Assembly: GCA_045588575.1 (NCBI GenBank)
Contig: JAZNEJ010000001.1
Span: forward strand, 71,446 to 135,445
DNA: 64,000 nt
DNA from: RGIG5299 sp045588575
GTDB taxonomy: Bacteria > Bacillota > Clostridia > Oscillospirales > RGIG5299
Direction of reading: 5' to 3'
This document shows positions 54,535 to 62,542 of this stretch, one piece after another. Position numbers and translations under genes: made by a program. The notes beneath the pieces are model-generated. The model did not search any database. It was not told the origin of the DNA and saw only the letters and a list, made by a program, of their open reading frames with translations. Numbering within the stretch: position 1 is the stretch's first letter; every line of letters starts with the position of its first letter.

Positions 54535-54559
54535 AAAAGCACTCCGAGGAGTGCCTTTT
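54535..54559 (+). terminator. Terminator-like hairpin upstream of V-ATPase promoter
   Basis: Stem GCACTCC / GGAGTGC with a 2-base apex and flanking A and T runs (both directions possible). No gene ends here on the plus strand; on the minus strand it would stop transcription coming from the hairpin array and tRNA side. Confidence 0.75.
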
Positions 54560-54628
54560 TATTGTCTATGGGCTACAAAAAAGATATTTTTGCCGTTTTT
54601 ACGTATGAATTCGAACTCTTGCATAAAT

Positions 54629-54845
54629 CACGGCGAAAGCCGTGTATATCATCAATTCCGCAGGAATTGCATATCATCAACACGAAGTGTTGTATATCAT
54701 CCGCAACTTGTTGCGGTATATCATCAACACAAAGTGTTGTATATCATCATTGCGAAAAGAAATGCAGCCTGCGGCTGATGATATACACCTTCGGTGATGA
54801 GATGCACGCTTCGCGCGTGATGATATACCATTGCTTTCGCAATGG
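54629..54845. repeat. Array of small hairpins with constant TATATCATC linker
   Basis: Eight clear hairpins with different arms but constant linkers: CACGGC/GCCGTG 54629-54644, AATTCC/GGAATT 54654-54668, AACAC/GTGTT 54679-54691, CCGCAAC/GTTGCGG 54701-54716, AACAC/GTGTT 54726-54738, CAGCC/GGCTG 54765-54777, CACC/GGTG 54786-54796, CACGC/GCGTG 54105+700 (54805-54819) and CCATTGC/GCAATGG 54828-54845. Linkers read TATATCATC up to about 54748 and the reverse complement GATGATATA afterwards, so the whole array is itself a large palindrome. Arms vary, base pairing is kept. Confidence 0.8.
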
Positions 54846-54848
54846 ATA

Positions 54849-54880
54849 AAAAATCGACAGGTCGAAACCTGTCGATTTTT
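54849..54880. terminator. Bidirectional terminator at tRNA remnant
   Basis: 12-base core stem AAATCGACAGGT / ACCTGTCGATTT, extended by A and T runs, CGAA loop. It lies directly past the 3' CCA of the tRNA remnant and was presumably the terminator of the original tRNA. Confidence 0.9.
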
Positions 54881-54938
54881 GGTGCGAAGAAAGGGACTTG
54901 AACCCTCACCGAGTTGCCTCGACTAGAGCCTGAATTTC
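54880..54938 (-). pseudogene. 3' half of a class II tRNA (probably tRNA-Leu); presumed attachment site
   Basis: Read on the minus strand: an anticodon-loop end (AAAT) and 3' anticodon stem TCAGG, a long variable arm CGAG-GCAA-CTCG, a T arm GAGGG-TTCAAGT-CCCTT, the acceptor 3' strand TCTTCGC, then A and encoded CCA. No matching 5' acceptor GCGAAGA, D arm or anticodon 5' half exists in the following 100 bases. The long variable arm and the AA at anticodon positions 35-36 suggest tRNA-Leu (UAA or CAA). A remnant cut in the anticodon loop is what integration by a tyrosine recombinase leaves; the element lies to the right. Confidence 0.7.
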
Positions 54939-55319
54939 ATAAGGGGCTGTGCCAAACGGTTCCTTTGAGTCCCTTGCAGTCCCCCCTAAAACCCTTTATT
55001 GATGCGGGTTTTTGACCAAAATCGCCATAAAGCCGCTAACCGTGCGCCCTGCACGGTTTTTCTCATTTTTCGGATATTTGTTAGAACAAATTTAGAAGCA
55101 TTTCATTAGAACTACGTTCTAATTCAAGGCCTTTTCCACCTCAAAACACCATTATTTATGCTCTTCTAACAAAATTTCTAACAACGAATGTTTTTAGCGT
55201 TACTCATAGGTATAACGTTTCCGTTATCGGCAAAAATATAAATTATAAGTCGTTTTAGATTTGTTGACATTTTGCCGATGTTGTGGTATACTAATAACAG
55301 AAAATTTGGAGGTAGGAGT
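54939..55319. other. Left end of the element, no genes
   Basis: About 380 bases before the Fic gene. AAGGGACT at 54891-54898 and AGTCCCTT at 54968-54975 form an inverted pair across the junction. A plus-strand terminator-like hairpin AACCGTGC/GCACGGTT with T run is at 55038-55061. TTAGAAC or its complement occurs five times at 55080-55182, including the palindrome ATTAGAAC-TAC-GTTCTAAT (55105-55123). The Fic promoter begins at 55264. No integrase fragment recognised. Confidence 0.55.
55226..55292 (+). promoter_or_regulatory. Promoter of the defence operon with inverted repeat
   Basis: TTGACA (55264-55269), 17-base spacer, TATACT (55287-55292), near consensus. A perfect 10-base inverted repeat ATCGGCAAAA (55226-55235) / TTTTGCCGAT (55270-55279) places one arm inside the spacer; it could be an operator, perhaps for the DNA-binding head of the Fic protein. 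Confidence 0.7.
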
Positions 55320-56216
55320 ATGAAATATCTATCCGTTAAAGAGGTCGCTTTAATTTGGAATACATCCGAGCGTAGTGTTCGTAATTATTGTAATGCTGGT
55401 CGTGTACCAGGTGCTTTCCTTACGGGCAAAACTTGGAACATTCCTGAAAACGCTGAGAAGCCCGAAAGAAGCAATAAAAGTAAGCCTGCGCCGCAGACCT
55501 TACTTGATATTTTGAAAGAGGAAAAACGCAGTCAGACCCACGGCGGAATTTATCATAAAATACAGATTGAACTGACCTACAACTCCAATCACATTGAAGG
55601 CAGTCGCCTCACCCATGATCAGACACGTTATATCTTCGAAACCAATACCATTGGTTTAACCGAGGAAGGCGTTCGTGTTGACGACATTATCGAAACCGCT
55701 ACCCACTTCCGCTGTATCGATGAAATTATTGAGAGTGCAAAATCGCAGCTAAGCGAAAAGTTTATCAAACATTTGCATTTCATCCTCAAGACCGGTACAA
55801 GCGATTCGAAAAAAGATTGGTTCGCCGTTGGCGATTATAAAAAATTACCTAACGAAGTTGGCGGTAGAGAAACTACCCTCCCCGAAGATGTATCGGCTGA
55901 AATGAAGAAACTCCTTGCCGACTATAACAGCAAAGAGAATGTTGCACTTGAAGACATCATCGAGTTCCACGTAATGTTTGCACGAATTCACCCGTTCCAA
56001 GACGGTAATGGTCGTGTCGGCAGACTCATTATGTTCAAGGAATGCTTAAAACACGGCATAGTTCCATTCATTATTGAAGATAAAATAAAAATGTTCTACT
56101 ATCGCGGACTGAAAGAATGGAATCAGGAGAAAGGATACCTCACCGATACTTGCCTCTCTGCTCAGGATACGTTTAAAGCTTATTTGGATTATTTTAGAAT
56201 TCCTTATAAAAAGTAA
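55320..56216 (+). CDS. Fic-family protein with N-terminal helix-turn-helix
   Basis: 298 aa from the ATG at 55320 (GGAGG upstream; the longer start at 55272 lies inside the promoter). N-terminal MerR/excisionase-like helix-turn-helix (1-42: SVKEVALIWNTSERSVRNYC), then a Fic domain with the complete catalytic motif HPFQDGNGRVGR at 224-235. A self-inhibitory motif SNHIEG (Ser89, Glu93) sits ahead of it. Such proteins attach AMP or another nucleotide group to targets; here the HTH head suggests autoregulation. First of six closely spaced plus-strand genes. Confidence 0.9.
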   Translation: MKYLSVKEVALIWNTSERSVRNYCNAGRVPGAFLTGKTWNIPENAEKPERSNKSKPAPQTLLDILKEEKRSQTHGGIYHKIQIELTYNSNHIEGSRLTHDQTRYIFETNTIGLTEEGVRVDDIIETATHFRCIDEIIESAKSQLSEKFIKHLHFILKTGTSDSKKDWFAVGDYKKLPNEVGGRETTLPEDVSAEMKKLLADYNSKENVALEDIIEFHVMFARIHPFQDGNGRVGRLIMFKECLKHGIVPFIIEDKIKMFYYRGLKEWNQEKGYLTDTCLSAQDTFKAYLDYFRIPYKK

Positions 56217-56227
56217 TAGGAGAAAAC

Positions 56228-57172
56228 ATGAAAGCAAAAAAGTGGTTAACAATTATAACATTAGCTGTTACGCTAGTGACGATAATAGTTGCGTTATATG
56301 CGAAGTGCAAAAAGTATGACCTTGTCTATGATTTTTGCATGGCAATTTTCGGTAGTGCGTTGTTGGGATTTATTATGTCACTAACTGAATATTTTACGGA
56401 ACGTCGAAAGGCCATGGAAGATTTTTTAAGGGCATCATATAAGGTTTACTCAAAGTTAAGAAAAATCAAATATATTGACACTGATGAACCGCGCGATCTC
56501 ATTATTGATTGCATCGCAGAAGAGCAACGCAACGCTCTTTGCTGTGGTTTAGAAGGCGAAACTGCCAAAGCGATGGGAATGATTGTTGATCATACAAAAC
56601 GCGATGAGTATATCGCATGGATGGAAGCAAATGAGGTAATGTCATTTTCTGAAGAAGATGACATCCAGGCCATATTGATTCAAATGTATAATCAACGTAT
56701 TGAGGATTACAAAAAATTGTTTATGTCCCGAATCGATATGTATTTGAAAATTTCCAAGATAGATTTGGAAGACCTATCAAATGCTTATGGCAACTTGGAT
56801 TTCCTTTCCGGTAATAATACTCTGCGACAAACAGCTTATGATTCCATTTATCAAAAATTACAAGATTGGCGCAACAAGCTGTTAATCGAATCGTACCATT
56901 TTGGTTTATTAAAAGAAGGTAAAGGAAATTTTGCCATATGTGTTCGTAAACTGTTTGGACTAAATGATATGTTTTTTGAAGCTAAATCCGAACACACAAC
57001 AAGTGAAATTCATACAGTTGTATACCAGCATTTGTTTGATGATATGTCGGATAGAATAGAGGAGTTTCGTTGTTCAACATATTTTAAAAAAGATGTTACA
57101 TACGAAAAAAAGATCCCCATATTATCGAAGATCAAAAGAAAAAATACTTCGGCAACAAATGAGGGAGCCTAA
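56228..57172 (+). CDS. Two-TM membrane protein with helical cytosolic domain
   Basis: 314 aa, not assigned to a family. Two N-terminal membrane helices (about 7-26 and 37-55), then a 260-residue mostly helical, charged cytosolic part without recognised motifs. It lies between the Fic and restriction-modification genes with 11- and 14-base gaps, so it is translated from the same message. Architecture (membrane pair plus soluble domain) is similar to membrane effectors of abortive-infection systems, but this is inference. Its codon use and AT content are higher than those of the chromosomal genes. Confidence 0.7.
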   Translation: MKAKKWLTIITLAVTLVTIIVALYAKCKKYDLVYDFCMAIFGSALLGFIMSLTEYFTERRKAMEDFLRASYKVYSKLRKIKYIDTDEPRDLIIDCIAEEQRNALCCGLEGETAKAMGMIVDHTKRDEYIAWMEANEVMSFSEEDDIQAILIQMYNQRIEDYKKLFMSRIDMYLKISKIDLEDLSNAYGNLDFLSGNNTLRQTAYDSIYQKLQDWRNKLLIESYHFGLLKEGKGNFAICVRKLFGLNDMFFEAKSEHTTSEIHTVVYQHLFDDMSDRIEEFRCSTYFKKDVTYEKKIPILSKIKRKNTSATNEGA

Positions 57173-57186
57173 CATAGGAGGATAAT

Positions 57187-59949
57187 ATGAAAGATACAGA
57201 ACGACGAGCAGCGGCGAAAGCCTTTGCTGAATATTGGAAAGACAGAGGATATGAAAAGGGCGAAAGCCAACCGTTTTGGCTCTCGCTGCTTCGTGATGTC
57301 TTGGACGTAGAAGCACCCGAAAAGTTTATTACATTTGAGGAACAGGTGCGCCTTGACCACACAAGCTTTATTGACGGATTTATTCCGGCAACTCATGTGC
57401 TTATTGAGCAGAAAGGTCGTAATAAAGATCTACGTAAGCCTATTAAACAGTCAGACGGAACATTGCTCACCCCGTTCCAACAGGCACAGCGTTATTCTGC
57501 TGTTCTGCCGTATTCACAGCGTCCCCGTTGGATTATTACATGTAACTTTGAGGAATTTCTTGTTTATGATATGGAAAAGCCTAACGGCGAGCCAGAGCAG
57601 ATTTTTGTAAAGGATCTTGCTAAAGAGTATTACCGCCTTATGTTCCTTGTTGATACCGGCGACGATAATATCCGCAGAGAAATGGAGGTTTCCATTCAGG
57701 CAGGTAACTTGGTTGGTATACTGTATGATGAAATCTTAAAGCAGTATCACGACCCCGAAAATGAGGAATCTCTTAAAAGCCTTAACAAGCTCATAGTCCG
57801 CCTGGTTTTCTGTCTTTATGCAGAAGATGCTGGTATATTCGGTGGACACTCCAAATTCCATAATTATATTAAGTCTTTCTCTGCCCGTGATATGCGAAAG
57901 GCTTTGATTGAGTTATTCAAAATTCTTGACACAAAGCCCGATGACCGCGATCCGTATGAGGATGAGCAGCTTAGCAGTTTCCCGTACGTAAATGGCGGTT
58001 TGTTTGCGGACGAAAATATCGAAATTCCGCAAATGAACGATGAAATCCGTGATTTGCTCCTCCGTAATGCAAGTGAGGATTTTGACTGGAGTGATATCAG
58101 CCCCACTATCTTCGGTGCCGTATTTGAAAGCACCTTGAACCCCGAAACTCGCCGTAGCGGTGGTATGCACTATACCTCTATCGAAAACATACATAAAGTT
58201 ATTGACCCGTTATTCCTTGATGAACTGCGCGAAGAATTGGAAGAAATCAAAGCGATTAAGGTTGCTAAGACAAGAGAAACCAAAATTAATGAATTCCGTG
58301 AAAAACTCGGTAGCCTTACCTTCTTTGACCCTGCTTGTGGGTCGGGCAACTTTTTGACCGAAACCTATATTTCTCTGCGTCGTTTGGAGAACGAAGCGAT
58401 TGAAGTTATTACACAGGGACAGATGCTCCTTGATTTTACAGGCATTATCAAGGTTTCCATCGGTCAATTTTATGGTATTGAAATTAACGATTTTGCCGTT
58501 ACCGTTGCCAAAACTGCCCTTTGGATTGCCGAAAGCCAAATGATGAAAGAAACCGAGGTTATTGCACACATCAATCTAGATTTTCTGCCGCTTAAATCCT
58601 ATGCCAACATCGTAGAAGGCAACGCTTTGCGCACCGATTGGGAAACCGTTGTTCCTAAGGACAAGCTTAATTATATAATGGGTAATCCGCCTTTTGTGGG
58701 GGCTCGCCTTATGACCAAAGAACAAAAGGATGATGTTGTCTCTGTTTTCGGCGCCAAGTGGAAAAATGCGGGTAATCTAGACTACGTTTCTTGTTGGTAC
58801 AAAAAAGCTACTGATTTAATGAAGGGTACAAATATCCGTACCGCCTTGGTATCAACAAACTCAGTTTCACAAGGCGAAAGCGTTGCAATTCTGTGGAAAC
58901 CTCTTTTTGAAGATGGTGTGCATATTGATTTTGCTCACCGCACATTCCGTTGGGATAGCGAAGCAAGTATTAAGGCTCACGTGCATTGTGTTATTATCGG
59001 CTTTAGCATTGCTCCGTTTTATAAATCTAAAGTCATATTTTCTGCAGAGCGACCTTTGATAGTAGATAACATTAATGCGTATTTAATAGATGCGCCAGAT
59101 GTCTTTATCGAAAGTGTGAAAAAAACTGTTTGCGATGTCCCTCAGCTTGTGTTTGGCAGCATGCCTAATGATAATGGTTTTTTGAGTAGTTATTCTCAAG
59201 AAGAGCGAGATGCAATTGTAGCAGAATATCCCGAATCTGAAATAGTGTTCAAAAAATTTATTGGTGCAACGGAATTTATTAACAATAAGATTCGTTGGTG
59301 TATGTGGTTAAAAGGAGTATCTCCAAACATTATTCGTAACACACCTCCTATTGCAAAAGCAGTTGCATCTGTAAAAGAAATGCGTGAACAAAGCAATCGT
59401 GAAGCAACAAAGAAGTTAGCAGAAACCCCAACTCTTTTTGGAGAAATACGGCAACCTAGCGCAGATTATATTGTTATTCCTCGAGTGTCCTCTGAAAGAA
59501 GAAAATATATTCCTATTGGCTTTTTGAATGCCGATTATATCGCTTCCGATGCAGTTCAAATCTTACCGGATGCAAATATGTTTCACTTTGGAGTTCTGAC
59601 CTCCAATGTGCATATGGCTTGGATGAGAGCTGTTTGCGGTAGATTGAAGAGTGATTACAGATATTCTGTAAATATCGTTTATAACAATTTTCCGTGGCCG
59701 ACTCCTACCGATGAGCAAAAAGCGGCCATTGAAAAAACCGCTCAAGCAATCCTTGACGCTCGCGCACTCTATCCTGATTGTTCTTTGGCTGATCTCTACG
59801 ATGAAGTAGCTATGCCACCGGAACTCCGAAAGGCACACCAAGCAAATGACCGTGCCGTGATGCAGGCGTATGGTTTTGATGTAAAGACTGTGACGGAGAG
59901 TAGCTGTGTGGCAGAGCTTATGAAGATGTATCAGGAGTTAACGAAGTAA
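57187..59949 (+). CDS. MmeI-like type IIL restriction-modification enzyme (single chain)
   Basis: 920 aa, the length of MmeI. N-terminal PD-(D/E)xK nuclease with Asp63 and Glu74-Gln-Lys76 (FIDGFIPATHVLIEQKG), a helical connector (150-360), an adenine-N6 methyltransferase with motif I DPACGSGNF near 381-389 and motif IV NPPF near 500-503, and a C-terminal target-recognition region (about 600-830). The nuclease and methyltransferase are one chain, so host DNA is protected by one-strand methylation in this class. GGAGG precedes the ATG. All catalytic residues appear intact. Confidence 0.92.
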   Translation: MKDTERRAAAKAFAEYWKDRGYEKGESQPFWLSLLRDVLDVEAPEKFITFEEQVRLDHTSFIDGFIPATHVLIEQKGRNKDLRKPIKQSDGTLLTPFQQAQRYSAVLPYSQRPRWIITCNFEEFLVYDMEKPNGEPEQIFVKDLAKEYYRLMFLVDTGDDNIRREMEVSIQAGNLVGILYDEILKQYHDPENEESLKSLNKLIVRLVFCLYAEDAGIFGGHSKFHNYIKSFSARDMRKALIELFKILDTKPDDRDPYEDEQLSSFPYVNGGLFADENIEIPQMNDEIRDLLLRNASEDFDWSDISPTIFGAVFESTLNPETRRSGGMHYTSIENIHKVIDPLFLDELREELEEIKAIKVAKTRETKINEFREKLGSLTFFDPACGSGNFLTETYISLRRLENEAIEVITQGQMLLDFTGIIKVSIGQFYGIEINDFAVTVAKTALWIAESQMMKETEVIAHINLDFLPLKSYANIVEGNALRTDWETVVPKDKLNYIMGNPPFVGARLMTKEQKDDVVSVFGAKWKNAGNLDYVSCWYKKATDLMKGTNIRTALVSTNSVSQGESVAILWKPLFEDGVHIDFAHRTFRWDSEASIKAHVHCVIIGFSIAPFYKSKVIFSAERPLIVDNINAYLIDAPDVFIESVKKTVCDVPQLVFGSMPNDNGFLSSYSQEERDAIVAEYPESEIVFKKFIGATEFINNKIRWCMWLKGVSPNIIRNTPPIAKAVASVKEMREQSNREATKKLAETPTLFGEIRQPSADYIVIPRVSSERRKYIPIGFLNADYIASDAVQILPDANMFHFGVLTSNVHMAWMRAVCGRLKSDYRYSVNIVYNNFPWPTPTDEQKAAIEKTAQAILDARALYPDCSLADLYDEVAMPPELRKAHQANDRAVMQAYGFDVKTVTESSCVAELMKMYQELTK

Positions 59950-59981
59950 TTACATAAATCAATTTATAAAGGACGACAAGA

Positions 59982-60938
59982 ATGACTTCTAAATTGTCAT
60001 ATATTTTTAAATATAAAGAGCAGAAAACAAAAAAGGCAAAAGAAAAACAAACCGAAAATATTGTTTTAACTACTTGGACTTTTAAGCAGACTTTAATGCA
60101 TCATCTTAATTTATCCAAAGAACAATGTACAATTGAAGATGTGGGAGTGATTTTCACTATTTCGATAAATGATGTGCAATCGTGTTGGAATGGAGTGAAA
60201 ATTACAGTACATCAGTCACCACGCGTAATGTTCTTAGATGTATTTGTAGATGGGGTTCAAGCTAATAATATTGGAGTCTTGGAGAGTTTTGATTCTGCCC
60301 TTGTTAAACCCAGGGTTATTACTACATATTCAGGATACAAAGTATGTATGGTTCAAGATTATGATATCATCAAAACTTACGACGATGTATCGTCATATTA
60401 TTGCAATATGCTTTACCCCAAATTAGATGAATTTGACCGAAAGATGAGGTTGCTCTTATATAACACTTACTATTTAGTTTATGGTTCTGATTTCCCATAT
60501 AGATTTAATTACTATTCTCACGGTGAGAAATTAAATAAACGTGGCAAGAATACTGATGTAAATGTGCTTTGTTCAGATAACATTTTCTATGCTTATGATT
60601 ATTCTCAACTAATAGATATTTTATTTGTTCATAAAAGGCCAGCACCGGATGGAACAGAAAAAACCGATTGGGAACTGTATTTTGCCGATAAAATACAGTT
60701 TTCTGAACCTAAAGAAGATGTTGAAGAAATAAAAGATTTTAGAAATAAAGTCGCACATTGCAAATTGTTTTCAAAAAACGATTATGAAAAAATGGTAGCG
60801 CTGTTAGATAAGTATTGCACTGCTTTTGATAAAGCAATACAATTAACATATTCAAAAGATTTTTTAAATGAATTTTTTAATACATTAAAGGAAAGTCTTG
60901 AAGTGCTTGCGGACCGTATTAAGACTATATTAGGATAA
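59982..60938 (+). CDS. HEPN-domain protein
   Basis: 318 aa. The C-terminal half carries helical segments YPKLDEFDRKMRLLLYNTYY near 147-166 and the R-x4-H signature Arg254-Asn-Lys-Val-Ala-His259 (DFRNKVAHCKLF), the RNase-type active-site motif of HEPN proteins. The N-terminal 130 residues are of unknown type. HEPN proteins act as RNases in abortive infection and toxin systems. 32 bases behind the restriction-modification gene, same strand; strongly AT-rich compared with upstream chromosome. Confidence 0.75.
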   Translation: MTSKLSYIFKYKEQKTKKAKEKQTENIVLTTWTFKQTLMHHLNLSKEQCTIEDVGVIFTISINDVQSCWNGVKITVHQSPRVMFLDVFVDGVQANNIGVLESFDSALVKPRVITTYSGYKVCMVQDYDIIKTYDDVSSYYCNMLYPKLDEFDRKMRLLLYNTYYLVYGSDFPYRFNYYSHGEKLNKRGKNTDVNVLCSDNIFYAYDYSQLIDILFVHKRPAPDGTEKTDWELYFADKIQFSEPKEDVEEIKDFRNKVAHCKLFSKNDYEKMVALLDKYCTAFDKAIQLTYSKDFLNEFFNTLKESLEVLADRIKTILG

Positions 60939-60975
60939 TATTAATTACACTATAAAAATAAAAGGAGATATAATT

Positions 60976-61632
60976 TTGGAAAAACAAGGTGTTATCTATA
61001 TATTAACAAATCCATCTTTTCCTGAGTATGTAAAAATCGGATACGCTGACGATATTGACAAGCGGTTACAGCAACTTAATCGTAGTGAATGTATTCCGTT
61101 TGCTTTTCGTGTTTACGCTACATATGAGGTGAATTCTCGTTTGTCTGATTTGAAAATTCACTCTATCATAGATAAGCTTAACCCGAATCTCAGATCTATT
61201 GAGAATTTTAATGGTCATAAACGGGTACGAGAATTTTATGCGATGTCTGCTGAGGATGCTTATTCTATTTTGGAAGCTATTGCAGAAATTCATGGATGTT
61301 CTGATAAATTAAAGTTGGCAACTATGAGCGAAGATGATAAAGCTGCTGAGGAAACTGCAGAGGAAATTGCAACCGAAACCCAGGAAAAAGCGGAAAACTT
61401 TTCTTTCTCCAAATGCCAAATTCCTGTGGGTGCTATTTTGGAGTTCGGTAATGATCCAACAATTACATGCACAGTTGTTGATGATAGAATGGTTGAATAC
61501 AATGGCAAGAAGATGTATTTGACTGGTTTAGCAAAGCAATTATTAGGTAAACGCACAGGGGTTGCCGGTCCCCGTTATTTTAAATATAACGGCGAATGGC
61601 TTAATGATATTAGGCACAAGATAGAGAAATAA
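60976..61632 (+). CDS. GIY-YIG nuclease (T5orf172 type) with RAMA-like C-terminal domain
   Basis: 218 aa, TTG start at 60976 with AGGAG upstream. N-terminal GIY-YIG/T5orf172 domain (5-100: VIYILTNPSFPEYVKIGYADD, then RLQQLN). A Glu/Ala-rich linker (120-145) leads to a C-terminal domain (about 148-215: VGAILEFG, VVDDRMVEYNGKKM, YFKYNGEWLNDIR) that resembles RAMA domains, proposed to read modified bases. Together this looks like a modification-dependent nuclease, complementary to the adjacent methylating system. RAMA assignment is by pattern only. Confidence 0.75.
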   Translation: MEKQGVIYILTNPSFPEYVKIGYADDIDKRLQQLNRSECIPFAFRVYATYEVNSRLSDLKIHSIIDKLNPNLRSIENFNGHKRVREFYAMSAEDAYSILEAIAEIHGCSDKLKLATMSEDDKAAEETAEEIATETQEKAENFSFSKCQIPVGAILEFGNDPTITCTVVDDRMVEYNGKKMYLTGLAKQLLGKRTGVAGPRYFKYNGEWLNDIRHKIEK

Positions 61633-61651
61633 TATGATTTTAGGGGATAGT

Positions 61652-62368
61652 ATGGTAAATAATAAGAAAAAACATAGGGTCAACAAATTTTTGTATGTTT
61701 CCTTATTCTTGCTTAGCATAGTAGTTATACTTGTTTCGCTATTTTTTGCAATTGATAGTAAATGGTTTGTTCTTTTAAGTGGTATTGGATGCGGAAGTTT
61801 TGCTTCTGTCTTAGTTGCTCTGTTAATAGAAATATTTCATTGCAGAGAGAGGAATGAAAAAAGTGTGCATGTTTTAAATTTTGCAATAGAAGATATTGGA
61901 GCCGCCATAGCGGATTATTGTGACCGTTACTCATATTTCGTCATATCTATGGATGAAAAATACAAATGTGAACTACATACTTTCTTAGAATGGGTTCAAC
62001 TCTATGCTCAACTTGTTGCGGATGGAAAACCCCAGGTAAGAAAAACATATGTAACCGGGGCAATGGATTCGGTTAAAGAAGCATTTGACTTGTTTTATAA
62101 TAATAGAGTTTGGTATTTGGAAAATGATTATTTAACAAAGGAAGAATTTAAAGCAATAAGCAGAATGTGTAAATCCATCTTTACATCCAAATTACATTAT
62201 ATGATTTCAGACGTAGAGATTTCTTCTGTTTCAATAGTAGAAATTAATCAAGAAATCTCAGAGTGCATGTTAAAAACAAAAGACTTCTCAAAATTTGCAA
62301 ACACAAAATACTCATATCACCAATCATTATCCAGCATGTTTGTACATGATGAGTATGACGATGAATAA
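61652..62368 (+). CDS. Second two-TM membrane protein
   Basis: 238 aa from the ATG at 61652 (AGGGGA upstream; the ATG at 61634 has none). Two N-terminal membrane helices (about 12-33 and 37-59, ending VALLIEIFHCRERNEK), then a helical cytosolic part. No family recognised. It follows the nuclease gene by about 20 bases and ends the operon. Architecture parallels the protein at 56228-57172, but I see no obvious sequence similarity between them beyond layout. Confidence 0.7.
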   Translation: MVNNKKKHRVNKFLYVSLFLLSIVVILVSLFFAIDSKWFVLLSGIGCGSFASVLVALLIEIFHCRERNEKSVHVLNFAIEDIGAAIADYCDRYSYFVISMDEKYKCELHTFLEWVQLYAQLVADGKPQVRKTYVTGAMDSVKEAFDLFYNNRVWYLENDYLTKEEFKAISRMCKSIFTSKLHYMISDVEISSVSIVEINQEISECMLKTKDFSKFANTKYSYHQSLSSMFVHDEYDDE

Positions 62369-62390
62369 CACTTTACTGAAAGCGACGCAG

Positions 62391-62412
62391 AAAGCGGCAC
62401 TTTTGCTTTTTT
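62391..62412 (+). terminator. Weak terminator of the defence operon
   Basis: Short stem AAAGC/GCTTT with a 9-base loop, then T run, 22 bases beyond the last stop. Weak. Confidence 0.35.
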
Positions 62413-62492
62413 CATTGATCTTTTATAATTGTTCCCCCCTTTGTTAATGTTTTCTTGAAAGTCATATATAACCTTTTTCATATTTTTAACCA

Positions 62493-62516
62493 AAGAGTCG
62501 CGGGTTCGCGGCTCTT
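62493..62516 (+). terminator. Hairpin in the leader of the XRE gene
   Basis: 10-base stem AAGAGTCGCG / CGCGGCTCTT (one wobble) with a GGTT loop, then TTAATTTTTTAT. It is either the real terminator of the defence operon or an attenuator 27 bases before the XRE start codon. Confidence 0.7.
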
Positions 62517-62542
62517 AATTTTTTATAAAAGAGGTTAAAAAT

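Noticed and set aside
54629..54845. CRISPR array
   Set aside because: The constant part is only 8-10 bases and the variable parts are self-complementary, opposite to CRISPR architecture; no cas genes.
54551..54849. Short coding frames rich in the YHQ/ISS tripeptides
   Set aside because: They are translations of the hairpin array; repeats come from the linker, and no ribosome site is present.
54880..54990. Complete tRNA-Leu gene
   Set aside because: No 5' acceptor GCGAAGA, D arm or anticodon 5' half is found in the expected distance; only the 3' half is tRNA-like.
56228..62368. The two two-TM proteins as a recent gene duplication
   Set aside because: They share layout but I could not align the cytosolic parts by eye.
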